From Nocardioidaceae bacterium (GTDB taxonomy: Bacteria; Actinomycetota; Actinomycetes; Propionibacteriales; Nocardioidaceae): a stretch of 64,000 nucleotides of DNA. The position numbers were made by a program, and so were the translations under genes. This document shows, piece by piece, positions 9,690-18,161 of the stretch (positions are counted from its first letter, which is position 1; the number at the start of each line of letters is the position of its first letter). The DNA lies in contig CP076053.1 in the NCBI GenBank assembly GCA_018672315.1, positions 1,475,827 to 1,539,826 on the forward strand, in the 5' to 3' direction. Below the pieces are notes generated by a model that saw nothing but the letters and a program-made list of their open reading frames with translations, made no database searches and was not told the origin of the DNA.

Positions 9690-10508
9690 CTACAGCCTGG
9701 CTCGGAGCCACTCCAGGTCCTCGCGGTGCTGGTCGGCGTCGCCGGGGGTCTCGAGCAGCGCGTGCGCCCCGTGCGTACGCGCCTGTGCGATGCAGGCGGC
9801 GAGTGCATCGGGGTCCGCGTGGCCCTGGCCGAGGTTGGCGTGCCGGTCGGCACCGGAGTCGAAGTCGTCGCGGGAGTCGTTGGCGTGCACCAGGTCGAGA
9901 CGGCCGGTGATGCCGGTCATCGCCTCGACGGCCCCGGTCAGGTCGATGCCGCCGGCGTGGGCGTGGCAGGTGTCCAGGCAAACGCCGACGTGCTCGCCGC
10001 CCTCCGCCGACTGCACCGCCTCCCACAATCGACTCCAGGCATCGAGACGTCGCGCCATCGCGTGGTCACCCCCCGCGGTGTTCTCGATGAGAACCGGGGT
10101 CTTCGCGGCGTCGAGCTCGGCAGCCTCGATCGCCTTGCGCCAGTTGTCGGCACCCTTCGCGGGGTCGTCCTTCGCCGTCACGTGGCCGCCGTGCACCACC
10201 AGACCGACCGCGCCGAGCTCTGTGGCAGCAGCCAGGTGCTGGGTGAGCAGCTTGCGACTCGGCATGCGGACACGATTGTTCGTGCTCGCGACATTGATGA
10301 CGTACGGCGCGTGCACCACGATCGCGAGCCCGGCCGCCTCGGCGTCGGCCCGCAGCTGCGCGACCCCGCCGTCGCGCTCGAGCGCCGGACCCTTCCAGGA
10401 CTGCGGGTCGCCCAGGAAGATCTGCACGAGGTCGACGCCGCGGGCCTCGGCCTCGGCTACCGGGTCTCCGTGGACGTGGGCTCCCAGACGTACGGCGGTC
10501 TCACTCAT
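9690..10508 (-). CDS. nfo: Endonuclease IV (AP endonuclease, deoxyribonuclease IV)
   Basis: A 272-residue TIM-barrel AP endonuclease that nicks DNA 5' to abasic sites in base-excision repair. Typical metal-ligand segments are present: VVHAPYVINVAS, GLVVHGGHVT, PVLIENTAGG, VGVCLDTCHAHAGG and LVHANDSRDDFDSGADRHANLGQG. These provide the His, Glu and Asp ligands of the three-zinc centre. The start at MSETAVRLGAHV is preferred over one four codons upstream. Together with the SOS-controlled HNH gene directly downstream it forms a small DNA-repair neighbourhood. Confidence 0.93.
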   Translation of the reverse strand: MSETAVRLGAHVHGDPVAEAEARGVDLVQIFLGDPQSWKGPALERDGGVAQLRADAEAAGLAIVVHAPYVINVASTNNRVRMPSRKLLTQHLAAATELGAVGLVVHGGHVTAKDDPAKGADNWRKAIEAAELDAAKTPVLIENTAGGDHAMARRLDAWSRLWEAVQSAEGGEHVGVCLDTCHAHAGGIDLTGAVEAMTGITGRLDLVHANDSRDDFDSGADRHANLGQGHADPDALAACIAQARTHGAHALLETPGDADQHREDLEWLRARL

Positions 10509-10655
10509 GGGCCCGAGCATGCCTGGCGGTCACGGAACCGGTCGAACCGAACAGGTCAGATCCCCATCGTGAGATCTGAGCGTCCGACACCTCCGCGGTA
10601 GGCCGCGACCACGCAGCGTCATCGCACTCTGCGAGAGATCGGGAGGATTCGAAAG

Positions 10656-10946
10656 GTGAGGTCCCTCATCACGTGTGCGACGGCTCTACTGCTGGCCGTG
10701 CTGATGGGCTGCGCCAGCGACGAGGTCGCCCAGACGGTAGGAACCTCGACGCCACCTGGTCCCGTCGTCTCGAAGCCGATCGTGCCGACCTCGTTGACCT
10801 GCGACACCGGTTCGCGCTCGCACGGCATCTACGACCACTGGTCCGACGGGGGTGGCGCCGCGCGGATGAGCTTCGAACTTGAGTGGCTCGACGACGGCAC
10901 ATGGAGAGTTGGAAGCACGGACGCCTGCTCCAGCCCGGATCGCTGA
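10656..10946 (+). CDS. Small putative lipoprotein
   Basis: A 96-residue protein with a GTG start after a GGGAGGA ribosome-binding site. The N-terminus VRSLITCATALLLAVLMGCAS has a short positive region, a hydrophobic stretch and a lipobox (LMGC) so the mature protein should be lipidated at Cys19 and membrane-anchored. The remainder (SHGIYDHWSDGGGAARMSFELEWLDDGTWRV) is not recognised. It stands alone between endonuclease IV (divergent) and rpsF, with lower codon bias than its neighbours. Confidence 0.6.
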   Translation: MRSLITCATALLLAVLMGCASDEVAQTVGTSTPPGPVVSKPIVPTSLTCDTGSRSHGIYDHWSDGGGAARMSFELEWLDDGTWRVGSTDACSSPDR

Positions 10947-10977
10947 TTGGGCGTAGGACCCCACGCTCGGCTACTCT
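10947..10977 (+). promoter_or_regulatory. Candidate promoter of the rpsF operon
   Basis: TTGGGC at 10947-10952 and TACTCT at 10972-10977 resemble -35 and -10 elements with a 19-base spacer, ahead of the ribosomal-protein/ssb operon. The -10 fits the TANNNT pattern seen at other starts in this window; the -35 match is weak. Confidence 0.35.
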
Positions 10978-11030
10978 GGCGTGTCGCTGTCGCGTCCGAT
11001 GCGCGGCCAGCACATGCATGAGCCCTCCTG

Positions 11031-11047
11031 CCGCGGAGAGACCGCGG
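11031..11047 (+). other. Leader hairpin before rpsF
   Basis: CCGCGG-AGAGA-CCGCGG forms a 6-bp stem with a 5-base loop in the untranslated leader, 31 bases before the rpsF start codon. In many bacteria an S6:S18-binding leader RNA with CCG elements autoregulates rpsF operons; whether this hairpin is such an element is unproven. Confidence 0.3.
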
Positions 11048-11078
11048 CCGCTTCAGTCCGAAGGAGGTGGAGATCGCC

Positions 11079-11369
11079 ATGCGCAGCTACGAGCTGATGA
11101 TCATCCTGGACCCGAGCCTGGACGAGCGCACGATCGCCCCGTCACTCGAGAACTACCTCAACCTGGTCCGCAACGACGGTGGCACCGTCGAGAACGTCGA
11201 CGTCTGGGGACGTCGTCGTCTGGCGTACGAGATCCGCAAGAACGCCGAGGGCATCTACGCCGTCGTCAACCTCTCCGCGGAGCCCGCCACCGTCAAGGAG
11301 CTGGACCGCCAGCTCGGACTCAACGAGTCCGTGCTCCGCACCAAGGTCATGCGCCCCGACGCGCACTGA
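11079..11369 (+). CDS. rpsF: 30S ribosomal protein S6
   Basis: A 96-residue small-subunit protein that pairs with S18 on the 16S rRNA platform. [16 protein letters not shown], the [10 protein letters not shown] stretch and the C-terminal [10 protein letters not shown] are characteristic. The ATG at 11079 is chosen because AAGGAGGT lies at optimal spacing upstream (11061). First gene of the rpsF-ssb-rpsR-rplI operon. Confidence 0.97.
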   Translation: MRSYELMIILDPSLDERTIAPSLENYLNLVRNDGGTVENVDVWGRRRLAYEIRKNAEGIYAVVNLSAEPATVKELDRQLGLNESVLRTKVMRPDAH

Positions 11370-11382
11370 TCCACAGATCAGT
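11365..11382 (+). other. Intra-operon hairpin overlapping the rpsF stop codon
   Basis: ACTGATC-CACA-GATCAGT is a perfect 7-bp stem with a 4-base loop; the rpsF TGA lies inside the first arm. There is no U-run, so it is not a classical terminator. It could act as an RNA processing or partial attenuation point that sets the ratio of S6 to the abundant SSB/S18/L9 message. Confidence 0.35.
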
Positions 11383-11474
11383 CGCTGGCCACTCGATTCT
11401 GTCGGCGTACGCAGGCAGGATCAGCCACCAGCAACCCCCTGACCCCAGACTGACCCCAGACATCGGGAGCCCCC

Positions 11475-12077
11475 ATGGCAGGCGAGACCGTCATCACCGT
11501 CGTCGGCAACCTCGTCGACGACCCGGAGCTGCGCTTCACCCCCTCGGGTGCGGCCGTGGCGAACTTCCGGATCGCCTCGACGCCGCGCACCTTCGACCGC
11601 CAGACCAACGAGTGGAAGGACGGCGAAGCGCTGTTCCTGTCCTGCTCGGTCTGGCGGCAGGCGGCCGAGAACGTCGCGGAGTCCTTGCAAAAGGGCATGC
11701 GCGTCGTCGTCCAGGGTCGCCTCAAGCAGCGGTCGTACGAGACCCGCGAGGGTGAGAAGCGCACCGTCTTCGAGCTCGAGGTCGAAGAGGTCGGTCCGTC
11801 CCTGAAGTACGCGACGGCCAAGGTCGCCCGCACCACGGGCGGCGGAGGCGGCGGCTTCGGCGGCGGCGGCGGTGGCAACCGCGGGGGCAACCCCGGCGGT
11901 GGCGGCGCCGCGCAGGACCCCTGGGGCAACCAGGGTGGTCAGGGCAACCAGGGCGGTTCCGGCGGCGGCAACTCCGGGGGCAACTCCGGTGGGGGCGGCG
12001 GCTGGGGCGTGCCCGGCCAGGGCGGCTCCGGGGGAGACCCGTGGGCCAACCAGGGCGGCGACGAGCCCCCGTTCTGA
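11475..12077 (+). CDS. ssb: Single-stranded DNA-binding protein
   Basis: A 200-residue SSB. Residues 1-115 form the OB fold ([55 protein letters not shown]). Residues about 120-190 are a Gly/Asn/Gln-rich disordered linker, longer and more Gly-rich than in E. coli, and the protein ends in the acidic DEPPF tip that recruits repair and replication partners. Located between rpsF and rpsR, the usual position. Confidence 0.97.
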   Translation: MAGETVITVVGNLVDDPELRFTPSGAAVANFRIASTPRTFDRQTNEWKDGEALFLSCSVWRQAAENVAESLQKGMRVVVQGRLKQRSYETREGEKRTVFELEVEEVGPSLKYATAKVARTTGGGGGGFGGGGGGNRGGNPGGGGAAQDPWGNQGGQGNQGGSGGGNSGGNSGGGGGWGVPGQGGSGGDPWANQGGDEPPF

Positions 12078-12164
12078 TCCGCCGACACGGCGACTCGGAC
12101 ACAGCACCACCAACCAGACAGCCACCATTCCGGCGCGAGCCGGGCTCAGAGAAGGAGCACCACA

Positions 12165-12401
12165 ATGGCCAAGGCAGTGTTGCGCAAGCCCAAGAAGAAG
12201 GTCTGCCAGTTCTGCAAGGAGAAGGACACGGTCGTCGACTACAAGGACGCCAACCTCCTCCGCAAGTTCATCTCCGACCGCGGCAAGATCCGCGCGCGTC
12301 GGGTCACCGGCAACTGCGTGCAGCACCAGCGCGACGTCGCCATCGCGGTCAAGAACGCCCGCGAGGTCGCGCTGCTGCCCTACACGTCCACGGCTCGCTG
12401 A
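12165..12401 (+). CDS. rpsR: 30S ribosomal protein S18 (zinc-binding form)
   Basis: A 78-residue S18. The [11 protein letters not shown] motif (CxxC) together with the later Cys in [10 protein letters not shown] marks the C+ (zinc-ligating) form; actinobacteria often hold a second, cysteine-free copy induced by zinc starvation. A GAGAAGGAG ribosome-binding site precedes the ATG. Third gene of the operon. Confidence 0.96.
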   Translation: MAKAVLRKPKKKVCQFCKEKDTVVDYKDANLLRKFISDRGKIRARRVTGNCVQHQRDVAIAVKNAREVALLPYTSTAR

Positions 12402-12415
12402 GAGGGGCGGGAGAC

Positions 12416-12859
12416 ATGAAGCTCATCCTCACCCAGGAGGTCACCGGTCTCGGTGCCGCCGGCGACGTCGTCGAGGTCAAGGACGGCTACGGCCGCAACT
12501 ACCTCATCCCGCGGGGCCTCGGCACCCGCTGGACCCGCGGCGGTCAGAAGACCGTCGACTCCATCAAGGCCGCCCGCGCCTCGCGCGAGGTGCGTGACCT
12601 CGACCAGGCCAAGCAGATCAAGGCCGGCCTCGAGGCCAACCCCGTGCAGGTCCAGGTGCGCTCCGGTGCAGAGGGGCGCCTCTTCGGCTCCGTCAGCGTC
12701 ACCGAGATCGCCTCGGCGATCGAGGAGACCGGCGCCAAGGTCGACAAGCGCAAGATCGTGATCGACCAGCCGATCCGCAGCCTGGGCACCCACCAGGTGC
12801 TCGTCCGCGTGCACGACGAGGTCGAGGCCACCGTCACGCTGAACGTCGTCGCCGCCTGA
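12416..12859 (+). CDS. rplI: 50S ribosomal protein L9
   Basis: A 147-residue L9 with the N-terminal rRNA-binding domain ([36 protein letters not shown]), connecting helix and C-terminal domain ending [15 protein letters not shown]. The ATG at 12416 follows GGGCGGGAG, 14 bases after the rpsR stop. Last gene of the operon, followed by a strong hairpin. Confidence 0.97.
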   Translation: MKLILTQEVTGLGAAGDVVEVKDGYGRNYLIPRGLGTRWTRGGQKTVDSIKAARASREVRDLDQAKQIKAGLEANPVQVQVRSGAEGRLFGSVSVTEIASAIEETGAKVDKRKIVIDQPIRSLGTHQVLVRVHDEVEATVTLNVVAA

Positions 12860-12886
12860 TCGCAAGCACCACCGACGCGTACGCAC

Positions 12887-12920
12887 GAAGGGCCGCTCCC
12901 CGACCGGGGGGCGGCCCTTC
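12887..12920 (+). terminator. Intrinsic-type terminator after rplI
   Basis: GAAGGGCCGC pairs with GCGGCCCTTC (10 bp), extended by C/G pairs around a short loop. It is followed by GTCTGTCC rather than a long U-run, as usual for GC-rich actinobacteria. It separates rplI from the convergent secreted-protein gene and may serve both strands. Confidence 0.8.
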
Positions 12921-12937
12921 GTCTGTCCCGATGAGTC

Positions 12938-14050
12938 TCACGAGGCGAAGAACGCGTCCACCGCCACCGTCTTGTCGTCCAGCGGGACCAGACGCACCGT
13001 GCCGGCACGCCTCGTACGCCCTGGCAGGTCGAACTCGACCGTCTCGGTGCCTTGCCGAGGCTGCGCGAGGTCGATGACGCCGAGCCTCGTGCGGTTGAAC
13101 GCGACCCGCAGCCGCCCGCGGTCGCGTCCCTTCTCCACCACCACACCGATGCGTGTGGCGCGAGTGACCTTGCGACTGAGCTGAGCACGGCGCTGCTCGG
13201 TCACCAGCACGTCACCGTCGAAGGCGCCCGCGCGCGTCTCCTTCGTCCACCGTGAGCGCTCGCTCGTCGTGCCGATGCGGTTGCGCGGCACCCACCACGT
13301 GGTCGCCTCCGGCGTCGGATCGACGTTGCCGCGCGCGTCCACCGCCGCGACGGTGACGCGGTGCCGGCCGCTGCTGAGTCCGACGAGCTTCAGGTACTGC
13401 TCGTCGCAGGCGACAGGCCGCCGGTCCAGGGTGCAGACGAACCCGTCACCGGCGTCGGAGGATCCGTGCACGAACTCGGCGACGCGCGACGGCTCGTAGA
13501 ACCGCGGCCCGCTGAAGCGGAAGGTGTCCGGAGCGGTGGTGTCGACACCGAAGGACTGCACCGCCGGGGTCGCATCGGTGTTGGGTGACGGCTCCGCCGG
13601 GAAGGTGACCGCGTCGTCGGTGGCGCGCACCTCGAAGCGGTAACCGTCCGCCTCGCTGTCGCTGACGTCGTACGCGGCCCCCTCGGTGGCATCGCACGAG
13701 GACCATGCCGGCTCCTGGTCCGCGGGCCGTACGAGGCGGCACTCGAAGCTCAGCGTCGCGTCCTCGCGGTCGTCCACGGCGCTGAAGGCGAAGGAGACGC
13801 GGCCGGTGGTGACGTAGCCGTCGACCGGTGTGGGCGTGACGGTGTCGATGAGGGTCTCGGGAGCTGCGGTGTCGCAGTCGTCGATGCCCGGGAGCGGGAG
13901 ACAGGGGCCGGCGCCGAGCAGGTCGTCCAGCGGACCGGCGTGGGCGCCGGGACCGGCCAGGACGACGAGCGTGGGCGCGAGGAGGGCGACGGCCAGGCCT
14001 CGCGCCAGCGACCGGTGCAGGGCGTGCGTACGCCGTGGCGTGTGACTCAT
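12938..14050 (-). CDS. Secreted protein with Ig-like repeat domains
   Basis: A 370-residue exported protein. Residues 1-38 form a Sec signal peptide (basic start, hydrophobic LAVALLAPTLVVLAG, AHA cleavage site). The mature part contains PETLIDTVTPTPVDGYVTTGRVSFAFSAVDD, a motif typical of bacterial Ig-like modules in actinobacterial surface proteins, with paired cysteines (CRLVR...SSC, CTLDRRPVAC) likely forming disulphides. A second, similar module follows (DTTAPDTFRFSGPRFYEPSRVAEFVHGSSD). The C-terminal 100 residues are basic and unrecognised. No enzyme motif; role likely adhesive or structural. It is convergent with the ribosomal operon. Confidence 0.7.
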   Translation of the reverse strand: MSHTPRRTHALHRSLARGLAVALLAPTLVVLAGPGAHAGPLDDLLGAGPCLPLPGIDDCDTAAPETLIDTVTPTPVDGYVTTGRVSFAFSAVDDREDATLSFECRLVRPADQEPAWSSCDATEGAAYDVSDSEADGYRFEVRATDDAVTFPAEPSPNTDATPAVQSFGVDTTAPDTFRFSGPRFYEPSRVAEFVHGSSDAGDGFVCTLDRRPVACDEQYLKLVGLSSGRHRVTVAAVDARGNVDPTPEATTWWVPRNRIGTTSERSRWTKETRAGAFDGDVLVTEQRRAQLSRKVTRATRIGVVVEKGRDRGRLRVAFNRTRLGVIDLAQPRQGTETVEFDLPGRTRRAGTVRLVPLDDKTVAVDAFFAS

Positions 14051-14130
14051 GGTCGGTCTCCCTCGTCCCCCGGGCCCCGGCGGCCCCAGCTCAGGGTAGG
14101 AGGATCCGGGCCCTCACGGGCGAGGTTGCG

Positions 14131-14730
14131 TCAACCGCTCGTGCTCCGCTCGGGGGCGACGGCGCCCGGCACGTACCGGTGGAGGCGGAACAGCGTCCAG
14201 ATCAGGTAGATCAGCCCGAGGCTCACCGCGGCATCGGCCGGCAGGGCCAGCACGGTGAGACCGCCGCCGAAGATCAGGGGTGGCGCGGCCAGGGAGACCC
14301 CGAGGGCGATGGCGGTGGCCCGCAGCCCGAAGTCGGGGAAGCGGCGCCCCGGTGGCAGGTCGTCGCAGAAGCCGTTCGCGGGGGCGGCGAGGAGGGCGAG
14401 GCAGAGGAGCAGCAGCGTCAGTCCCTGCGGGAGGCTCGCGACCCATCCGAGCTCAGGGGTCAGGATCGTGACCTCCTGGACGTCGGGGAACCACAGCGGC
14501 ACCGACACCGCGAGCGACACGAGTGCTCCCGCGAGGAGCTCCTGCCGGCGTGGGAAGGCGGCCGGCAGGGCGAGCAGCCCCCAGATGACCAGGGCCCAGC
14601 CGACAGGGTTCGGGAGGCCGTCGAAGAACACGACGACCGGTCCGAAGGGGCCGGTGACCTCAGTCGGCGCGAACCTCACGGGGACGAGCAGGAAGAGAAC
14701 TCCCATGCCGAGTCTCTGCAGCGGCGTCAC
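14131..14730 (-). CDS. Multi-pass membrane protein, unknown function
   Basis: A 199-residue hydrophobic protein with about six predicted helices (MGVLFLLVPVRF, VGWALVIWGLLALPAAF, LLAGALVSLAVSVPLWF, LTLLLLCLALLAAP, ATAIALGVSLAAPPLIFGGG, AVSLGLIYLIWTLFRLHRYV). No family is recognised with confidence. The GTG at 14730 is preferred: an in-frame upstream extension to 14847 would run into a region containing a DnaA box and has no membrane or domain character. Confidence 0.6.
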   Translation of the reverse strand: MTPLQRLGMGVLFLLVPVRFAPTEVTGPFGPVVVFFDGLPNPVGWALVIWGLLALPAAFPRRQELLAGALVSLAVSVPLWFPDVQEVTILTPELGWVASLPQGLTLLLLCLALLAAPANGFCDDLPPGRRFPDFGLRATAIALGVSLAAPPLIFGGGLTVLALPADAAVSLGLIYLIWTLFRLHRYVPGAVAPERSTSG

Positions 14731-14766
14731 CCCGTCACCGTAGCCTGCGGCCTGGCTGCTCCCGAC

Positions 14767-15034
14767 TGTGGATAATGGGCCGGAGCGGGCTTGACAGCAT
14801 GACGAGAAGGTGTCTTCCACGCGGCTTCGGCGTGTCCGGCGTGTCACACCCCCGGGCTCGCGGCGTGTTGCAGAACTTTCTTGTTTACACAGCGGAACTG
14901 CGCGAAGCCGCAGGTCAGTGACGCTGTCGACGGATTCCTCGTCGTGTTGTCCACTGGTTTGTCAACATCCTGTGCACAGGGACCCCGCGTGGACCGGCGA
15001 GTTATCCACCGCTGTCCACAGATGTTGTGGATAA
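14767..15034. promoter_or_regulatory. DnaA-box cluster upstream of dnaB
   Basis: Within the gene-free stretch 14731-15247 there are five DnaA-box-like 9-mers: TTATCCACA on the minus strand at 14767-14775 and 15026-15034 (both perfect E. coli consensus), TTGTCCACT at 14947-14955, TTATCCACC at 15002-15010 and CTGTCCACA at 15012-15020 on the plus strand. Three lie within 33 bases. The remainder of the stretch carries the dnaB promoter, which I cannot place, and nothing else I recognise. The genes around it are not those of a typical actinobacterial oriC (dnaA/dnaN/rpmH), so a DnaA titration or dnaB regulatory role is more likely. Confidence 0.7.
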
Positions 15035-15247
15035 CGCGGTTGGCACACGTCCCGCGCGTCCCATACGTTCAGCGTCCGGCGTCGCCGCGAGGGGTCGGGG
15101 AAGACCCTCGCGGCCGTCGTCGCTCCCCGGGCCGGAGCACGGTGGACGTGGAGTGTCAGAGGTCGGGTGTGTGATCGGGACAAGACGTCGACCGCGGTCC
15201 GCCGGTGCGGGCCGTGGCCGAAGTGAGCAGTCGGGAGAGGGGCAGCC

Positions 15248-16657
15248 GTGAGCGTGGTCAGGCACGAGGCCGGGGTCGACGACGAGGCCGATGCCGAGGC
15301 CATGCGGTGGCTGGCCGAGTCCGACGGGCGCGGCAGCCAGGTGGGGCGTACGCCGCCGCAGGACCTCGACGCCGAGCGGTCGGTGCTCGGCGCGATGATG
15401 CTGAGCAAGGACGCGATCGCCGACTGCATCGAGACGCTGCGGGGCGCAGACTTCTACCGCCCCGCCCACGAGGCGATCTTCGACGCCGTCGTCGACCTCT
15501 ACGGGGGCAACGAGCCCGCCGACCCGATCACGGTCGCGGCCACCTTGACCCGCAAGGGCGAGCTGGCGCGGGTGGGCGGCGCGCCGTACCTGCACACCTT
15601 GACCGCGGCGGTGCCCATGGCCGCGTACGCCGCGCACTACGCCGAGATCGTCCGCGAGAAGGCGATCCTGCGGCGGCTGGTCGAGGCGGGGACGCGGATC
15701 GTGCAGATGGGCTACGCCGGCGAGGGCCAGGTCGACGACGTCGTCGACACCGCCCAGGCCGAGGTCTACCAGGTCACCGAGAAGCGGGCGAGCGAGGACT
15801 ACGCCCGGCTCTCGGAGATCATGGAGGGCGCCCTGGAGGAGATCGAGACGATCTCCAACCGCAACGGGGAGATGGTCGGGGTGCCCACCGGCTTCGCCGA
15901 CCTCGACGACCTGACCAACGGTCTCCACCCGGGCCAGATGATCGTCATCGCCGCCCGTCCCGCGATGGGCAAGTCGACCCTCGGCCTCGACTTCTGCCGC
16001 GCGGCCTCGATCCACCACAACCGCACCTCGGCGATCTTCAGCCTGGAGATGACGCGCAACGAGATCATGATGCGTCTGCTCTCGGCCGAGGCCCGCATCC
16101 CGCTCAACCACCTGCGCAACGGCAACATGACCGACGACGACTGGGCGCGCCTGGCGCGCAAGATGGGCGAGGTCAACGACGCCCCGATGTTCATCGACGA
16201 CTCCCCGAACCTGACCATGATGGAGATCCGGGCCAAGGCCCGCCGGCTCAAGCAGAAGCACGACCTGCAGCTCGTCGTCATCGACTACCTGCAGCTGATG
16301 AGCTCCGGCAAGAAGGTCGAGTCGCGGCAGCTGGAGGTCTCGGAGTTCTCCCGGCAGATCAAGCTGCTCGCCAAGGAGCTCGAGATCCCCGTCATCGCCC
16401 TGAGCCAGCTCAACCGTGGCCCCGAGCAGCGCTCCGACAAGCGCCCCATGGTCTCCGACCTGCGCGAGTCCGGCTCGATCGAGCAGGACGCCGACATGGT
16501 CATCCTGCTGCACCGCGAGGACGCGTACGACAAGGAGTCCAGCCGCCTCGGCGAGGCCGACCTCATCGTGGCGAAGCACCGCAACGGCCCGACCCGCGAC
16601 GTGACCGTCAGCTTCCAGGGCCACTACTCCCGCTTCGTCGACATGGCCCACGGCTGA
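15248..16657 (+). CDS. dnaB: Replicative DNA helicase
   Basis: A 469-residue hexameric helicase that unwinds DNA at the fork. The N-terminal domain (about 35-135, PPQDLDAERSVLGAMMLSKDAIADC) binds primase; the RecA-like domain carries Walker A ARPAMGKST, Walker B LVVIDYLQLM and the DnaB signature SQLNRGPEQR followed by DLRESGSIEQDAD. The protein is continuous, with no intein insertion at the usual Walker A site. Start is GTG after GGGAGAGGGG. The accessory segment begins within about ten bases of the stop codon. Confidence 0.97.
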   Translation: MSVVRHEAGVDDEADAEAMRWLAESDGRGSQVGRTPPQDLDAERSVLGAMMLSKDAIADCIETLRGADFYRPAHEAIFDAVVDLYGGNEPADPITVAATLTRKGELARVGGAPYLHTLTAAVPMAAYAAHYAEIVREKAILRRLVEAGTRIVQMGYAGEGQVDDVVDTAQAEVYQVTEKRASEDYARLSEIMEGALEEIETISNRNGEMVGVPTGFADLDDLTNGLHPGQMIVIAARPAMGKSTLGLDFCRAASIHHNRTSAIFSLEMTRNEIMMRLLSAEARIPLNHLRNGNMTDDDWARLARKMGEVNDAPMFIDDSPNLTMMEIRAKARRLKQKHDLQLVVIDYLQLMSSGKKVESRQLEVSEFSRQIKLLAKELEIPVIALSQLNRGPEQRSDKRPMVSDLRESGSIEQDADMVILLHREDAYDKESSRLGEADLIVAKHRNGPTRDVTVSFQGHYSRFVDMAHG

Positions 16658-16671
16658 GGCGCGACATCTAG

Positions 16672-16746
16672 ATGTCAGTGGAACGACGCCAGATGTCAGC
16701 GGACGGCGACACCGAAATGTCAGTGGAACGACAGATCGTGTCAGTG
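16672..16746 (+). repeat. Left-end repeats of the island
   Basis: ATGTCAGTGGAACGAC occurs twice exactly (16672-16687 and 16717-16732). Shorter copies TGTCAGCGGA (16694) and TGTCAGTG (16739-16746) lie in the same orientation. The outermost copy is part of a 14-bp palindrome GACATCTAGATGTC (16663-16676). Spacing and same-sense orientation suit multiple transposase-binding sites. Confidence 0.7.
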
Positions 16747-16877
16747 CCTGTTGTGGAGCAACGACATGAGACGTCAGCGCTGTCATCGTCTGTCGTTCAT
16801 CCACAGGGTGTCCGAGGAGCCAGGGACACGGCGTCACGAAGCCAGTGCTGGCAGGTCACCAAGTCGAGGACTCATTG

Positions 16878-17210
16878 ATGAGCGAAGCCGGTTATCACCG
16901 TGGACGTCACTTCACTGAATGGGTTGAAGAGGTGAAGACTTTGAGGCGGTCAGGACGAAACGAGGACGCCCTGCTCCTTCTAACGCACCTCATGGACGCC
17001 ACCGAAGCAGAGGCCGCGCACCAAGGAAAGCAGTGGGGTGTCGCTCCCTCGTACTACGAGCAGGCCGCCATCATCTACCGCAAGAACGGCGACCTGGACG
17101 CTGAAGTGGCAGTTCTCGAACGCTTCGCTGCCCAACCGCACGCTCCTGGATCTAAGCCTCCGCAACTTTCTCAACGCCTGAGCAGGGCGAAGGCGCTTCG
17201 AAGCCGCTGA
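16878..17210 (+). CDS. Small TPR-like hypothetical protein
   Basis: A 110-residue helical protein. FTEWVEEVKTLRRSGRNEDALLLLTHLMDATEAEA followed by APSYYEQAAIIYRKNGDLDAEVAVLERFAA has the spacing of two tetratricopeptide-type helical hairpins, suggesting protein-protein interaction. The start at MSEAGYHRG is preferred over one 11 codons upstream. It is the first gene of the island and ends 73 bases before the DUF6338 gene. No enzymatic motif is seen. Confidence 0.6.
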   Translation: MSEAGYHRGRHFTEWVEEVKTLRRSGRNEDALLLLTHLMDATEAEAAHQGKQWGVAPSYYEQAAIIYRKNGDLDAEVAVLERFAAQPHAPGSKPPQLSQRLSRAKALRSR

Positions 17211-17283
17211 ACGCATCCGATACGAGTAAACCGGTGGCGCTCGGCCGGAGTGACAGCAAGCCGAGACCAGCGAGGAGTAGGCG

Positions 17284-17961
17284 ATGGCACCTCAGTCCGT
17301 ACCTCAACTGCTGCTGTTCCTCACGTTCGTGGTGCCCGGCTTCGTCTATCAGTCGGTCCGAATCTCTGTTCGCGGGCGACTGCCGCTTGACGTTGAACTC
17401 TCCGCCCGCATCGTCAGAGCGGTCGTCGCGTCCGCCATATTCGGTCTGGTCTACGTCGCCATCCTGGGGCGGCATCTCGTCGACGCCGTTGAGGGGCGCG
17501 GGTTCGTCCTGGCGCATCCGCGTCTGGCTGCCCTTCTCGCGCTCGCCGGAGGGATCGTGATCCCCTCTGTCGTGGCTCTCGTGCGTCTACCGGAGTGGGA
17601 TTGGGTGACCCGACTGCGCGAATGGGCGCAAGAGCGACTGCCGGAATTCGTCACCTACGACGTCACACCGACGGCATGGGACAAGACATTCCAGTCCTCA
17701 GGTGAATGCTTCATCCGGGTATTGAACCGCGAGGGCAGATGGGCGGGCGGTTACTACGGCGCCAACTCGTACGCCACCTCCTTCCCGGAGCCCCAGCAAC
17801 TGTTCCTCGAACGTGCCTACGTGGTGTCTGAGGACGGGACATTCGAAGGAGAGGTTCCAGGCTCAGCCGGAGTACTGCTCGACTGCTCGGACCTACAGTT
17901 GCTGCAAGTCCTCCGACCCGACGAGGACGGCGCAGCCGAACAGGTAGGTGAGAAGGGATGA
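17284..17961 (+). CDS. DUF6338-like membrane-anchored protein
   Basis: A 225-residue protein: N-terminal membrane region with a helix at about 5-27 (VPQLLLFLTFVVPGFVYQSVRISVRG), one at about 44-63 and one at about 80-98, followed by a cytoplasmic domain. That domain has PTAWDKTFQSSGECFIRVLNREGRWAGGYYG and SYATSFPEPQQLFLERAYVV, which I recognise as the DUF6338 pattern. Function is unknown; such proteins occur in variable regions. AGGAG precedes the ATG. The stop overlaps the next gene start as ATGA. Confidence 0.65.
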   Translation: MAPQSVPQLLLFLTFVVPGFVYQSVRISVRGRLPLDVELSARIVRAVVASAIFGLVYVAILGRHLVDAVEGRGFVLAHPRLAALLALAGGIVIPSVVALVRLPEWDWVTRLREWAQERLPEFVTYDVTPTAWDKTFQSSGECFIRVLNREGRWAGGYYGANSYATSFPEPQQLFLERAYVVSEDGTFEGEVPGSAGVLLDCSDLQLLQVLRPDEDGAAEQVGEKG

Positions 17962-18161
17962 CGAAGTGGCTCCCCCCCGCTGGCGGCGGCTACTCCGGTG
18001 GGTCTACGTCGGCTGCCAAGGCCCCGAAGTCTTCGTCCAAGAAGGGAAGGTCGGCCGCGACTGGGGGGTCCAAGGTGTCCAAATCGAACCGGTCAGCGAA
18101 GACTGGCCGGTACGTCAAGAACCCTCCTAAAGGATCAGCAGGAGTTAGCCGTGCCAAATGA
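17958..18161 (+). CDS. Small basic protein with RSA-x-TGRYVK motif
   Basis: A 67-residue Lys/Ser/Gly-rich protein, translationally coupled (ATGA) to the DUF6338 gene. Its C-terminal half KSNRSAKTGRYVKNPPKG closely resembles GRSAVSGRFVKQSTVKRSP in the small protein encoded at 18457. The composition suggests a disordered or nucleic-acid-binding peptide. Function unknown. Confidence 0.5.
   Translation: MTKWLPPAGGGYSGGSTSAAKAPKSSSKKGRSAATGGSKVSKSNRSAKTGRYVKNPPKGSAGVSRAK

Noticed and set aside
14731-15247. Chromosomal origin oriC
   Set aside because: DnaA boxes are present, but dnaA, dnaN, recF and rpmH are not; the region fits a regulatory or titration site better.
15248-16657. Intein in dnaB
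   Set aside because: The Walker A region runs on without insertion and the total length is normal for DnaB.
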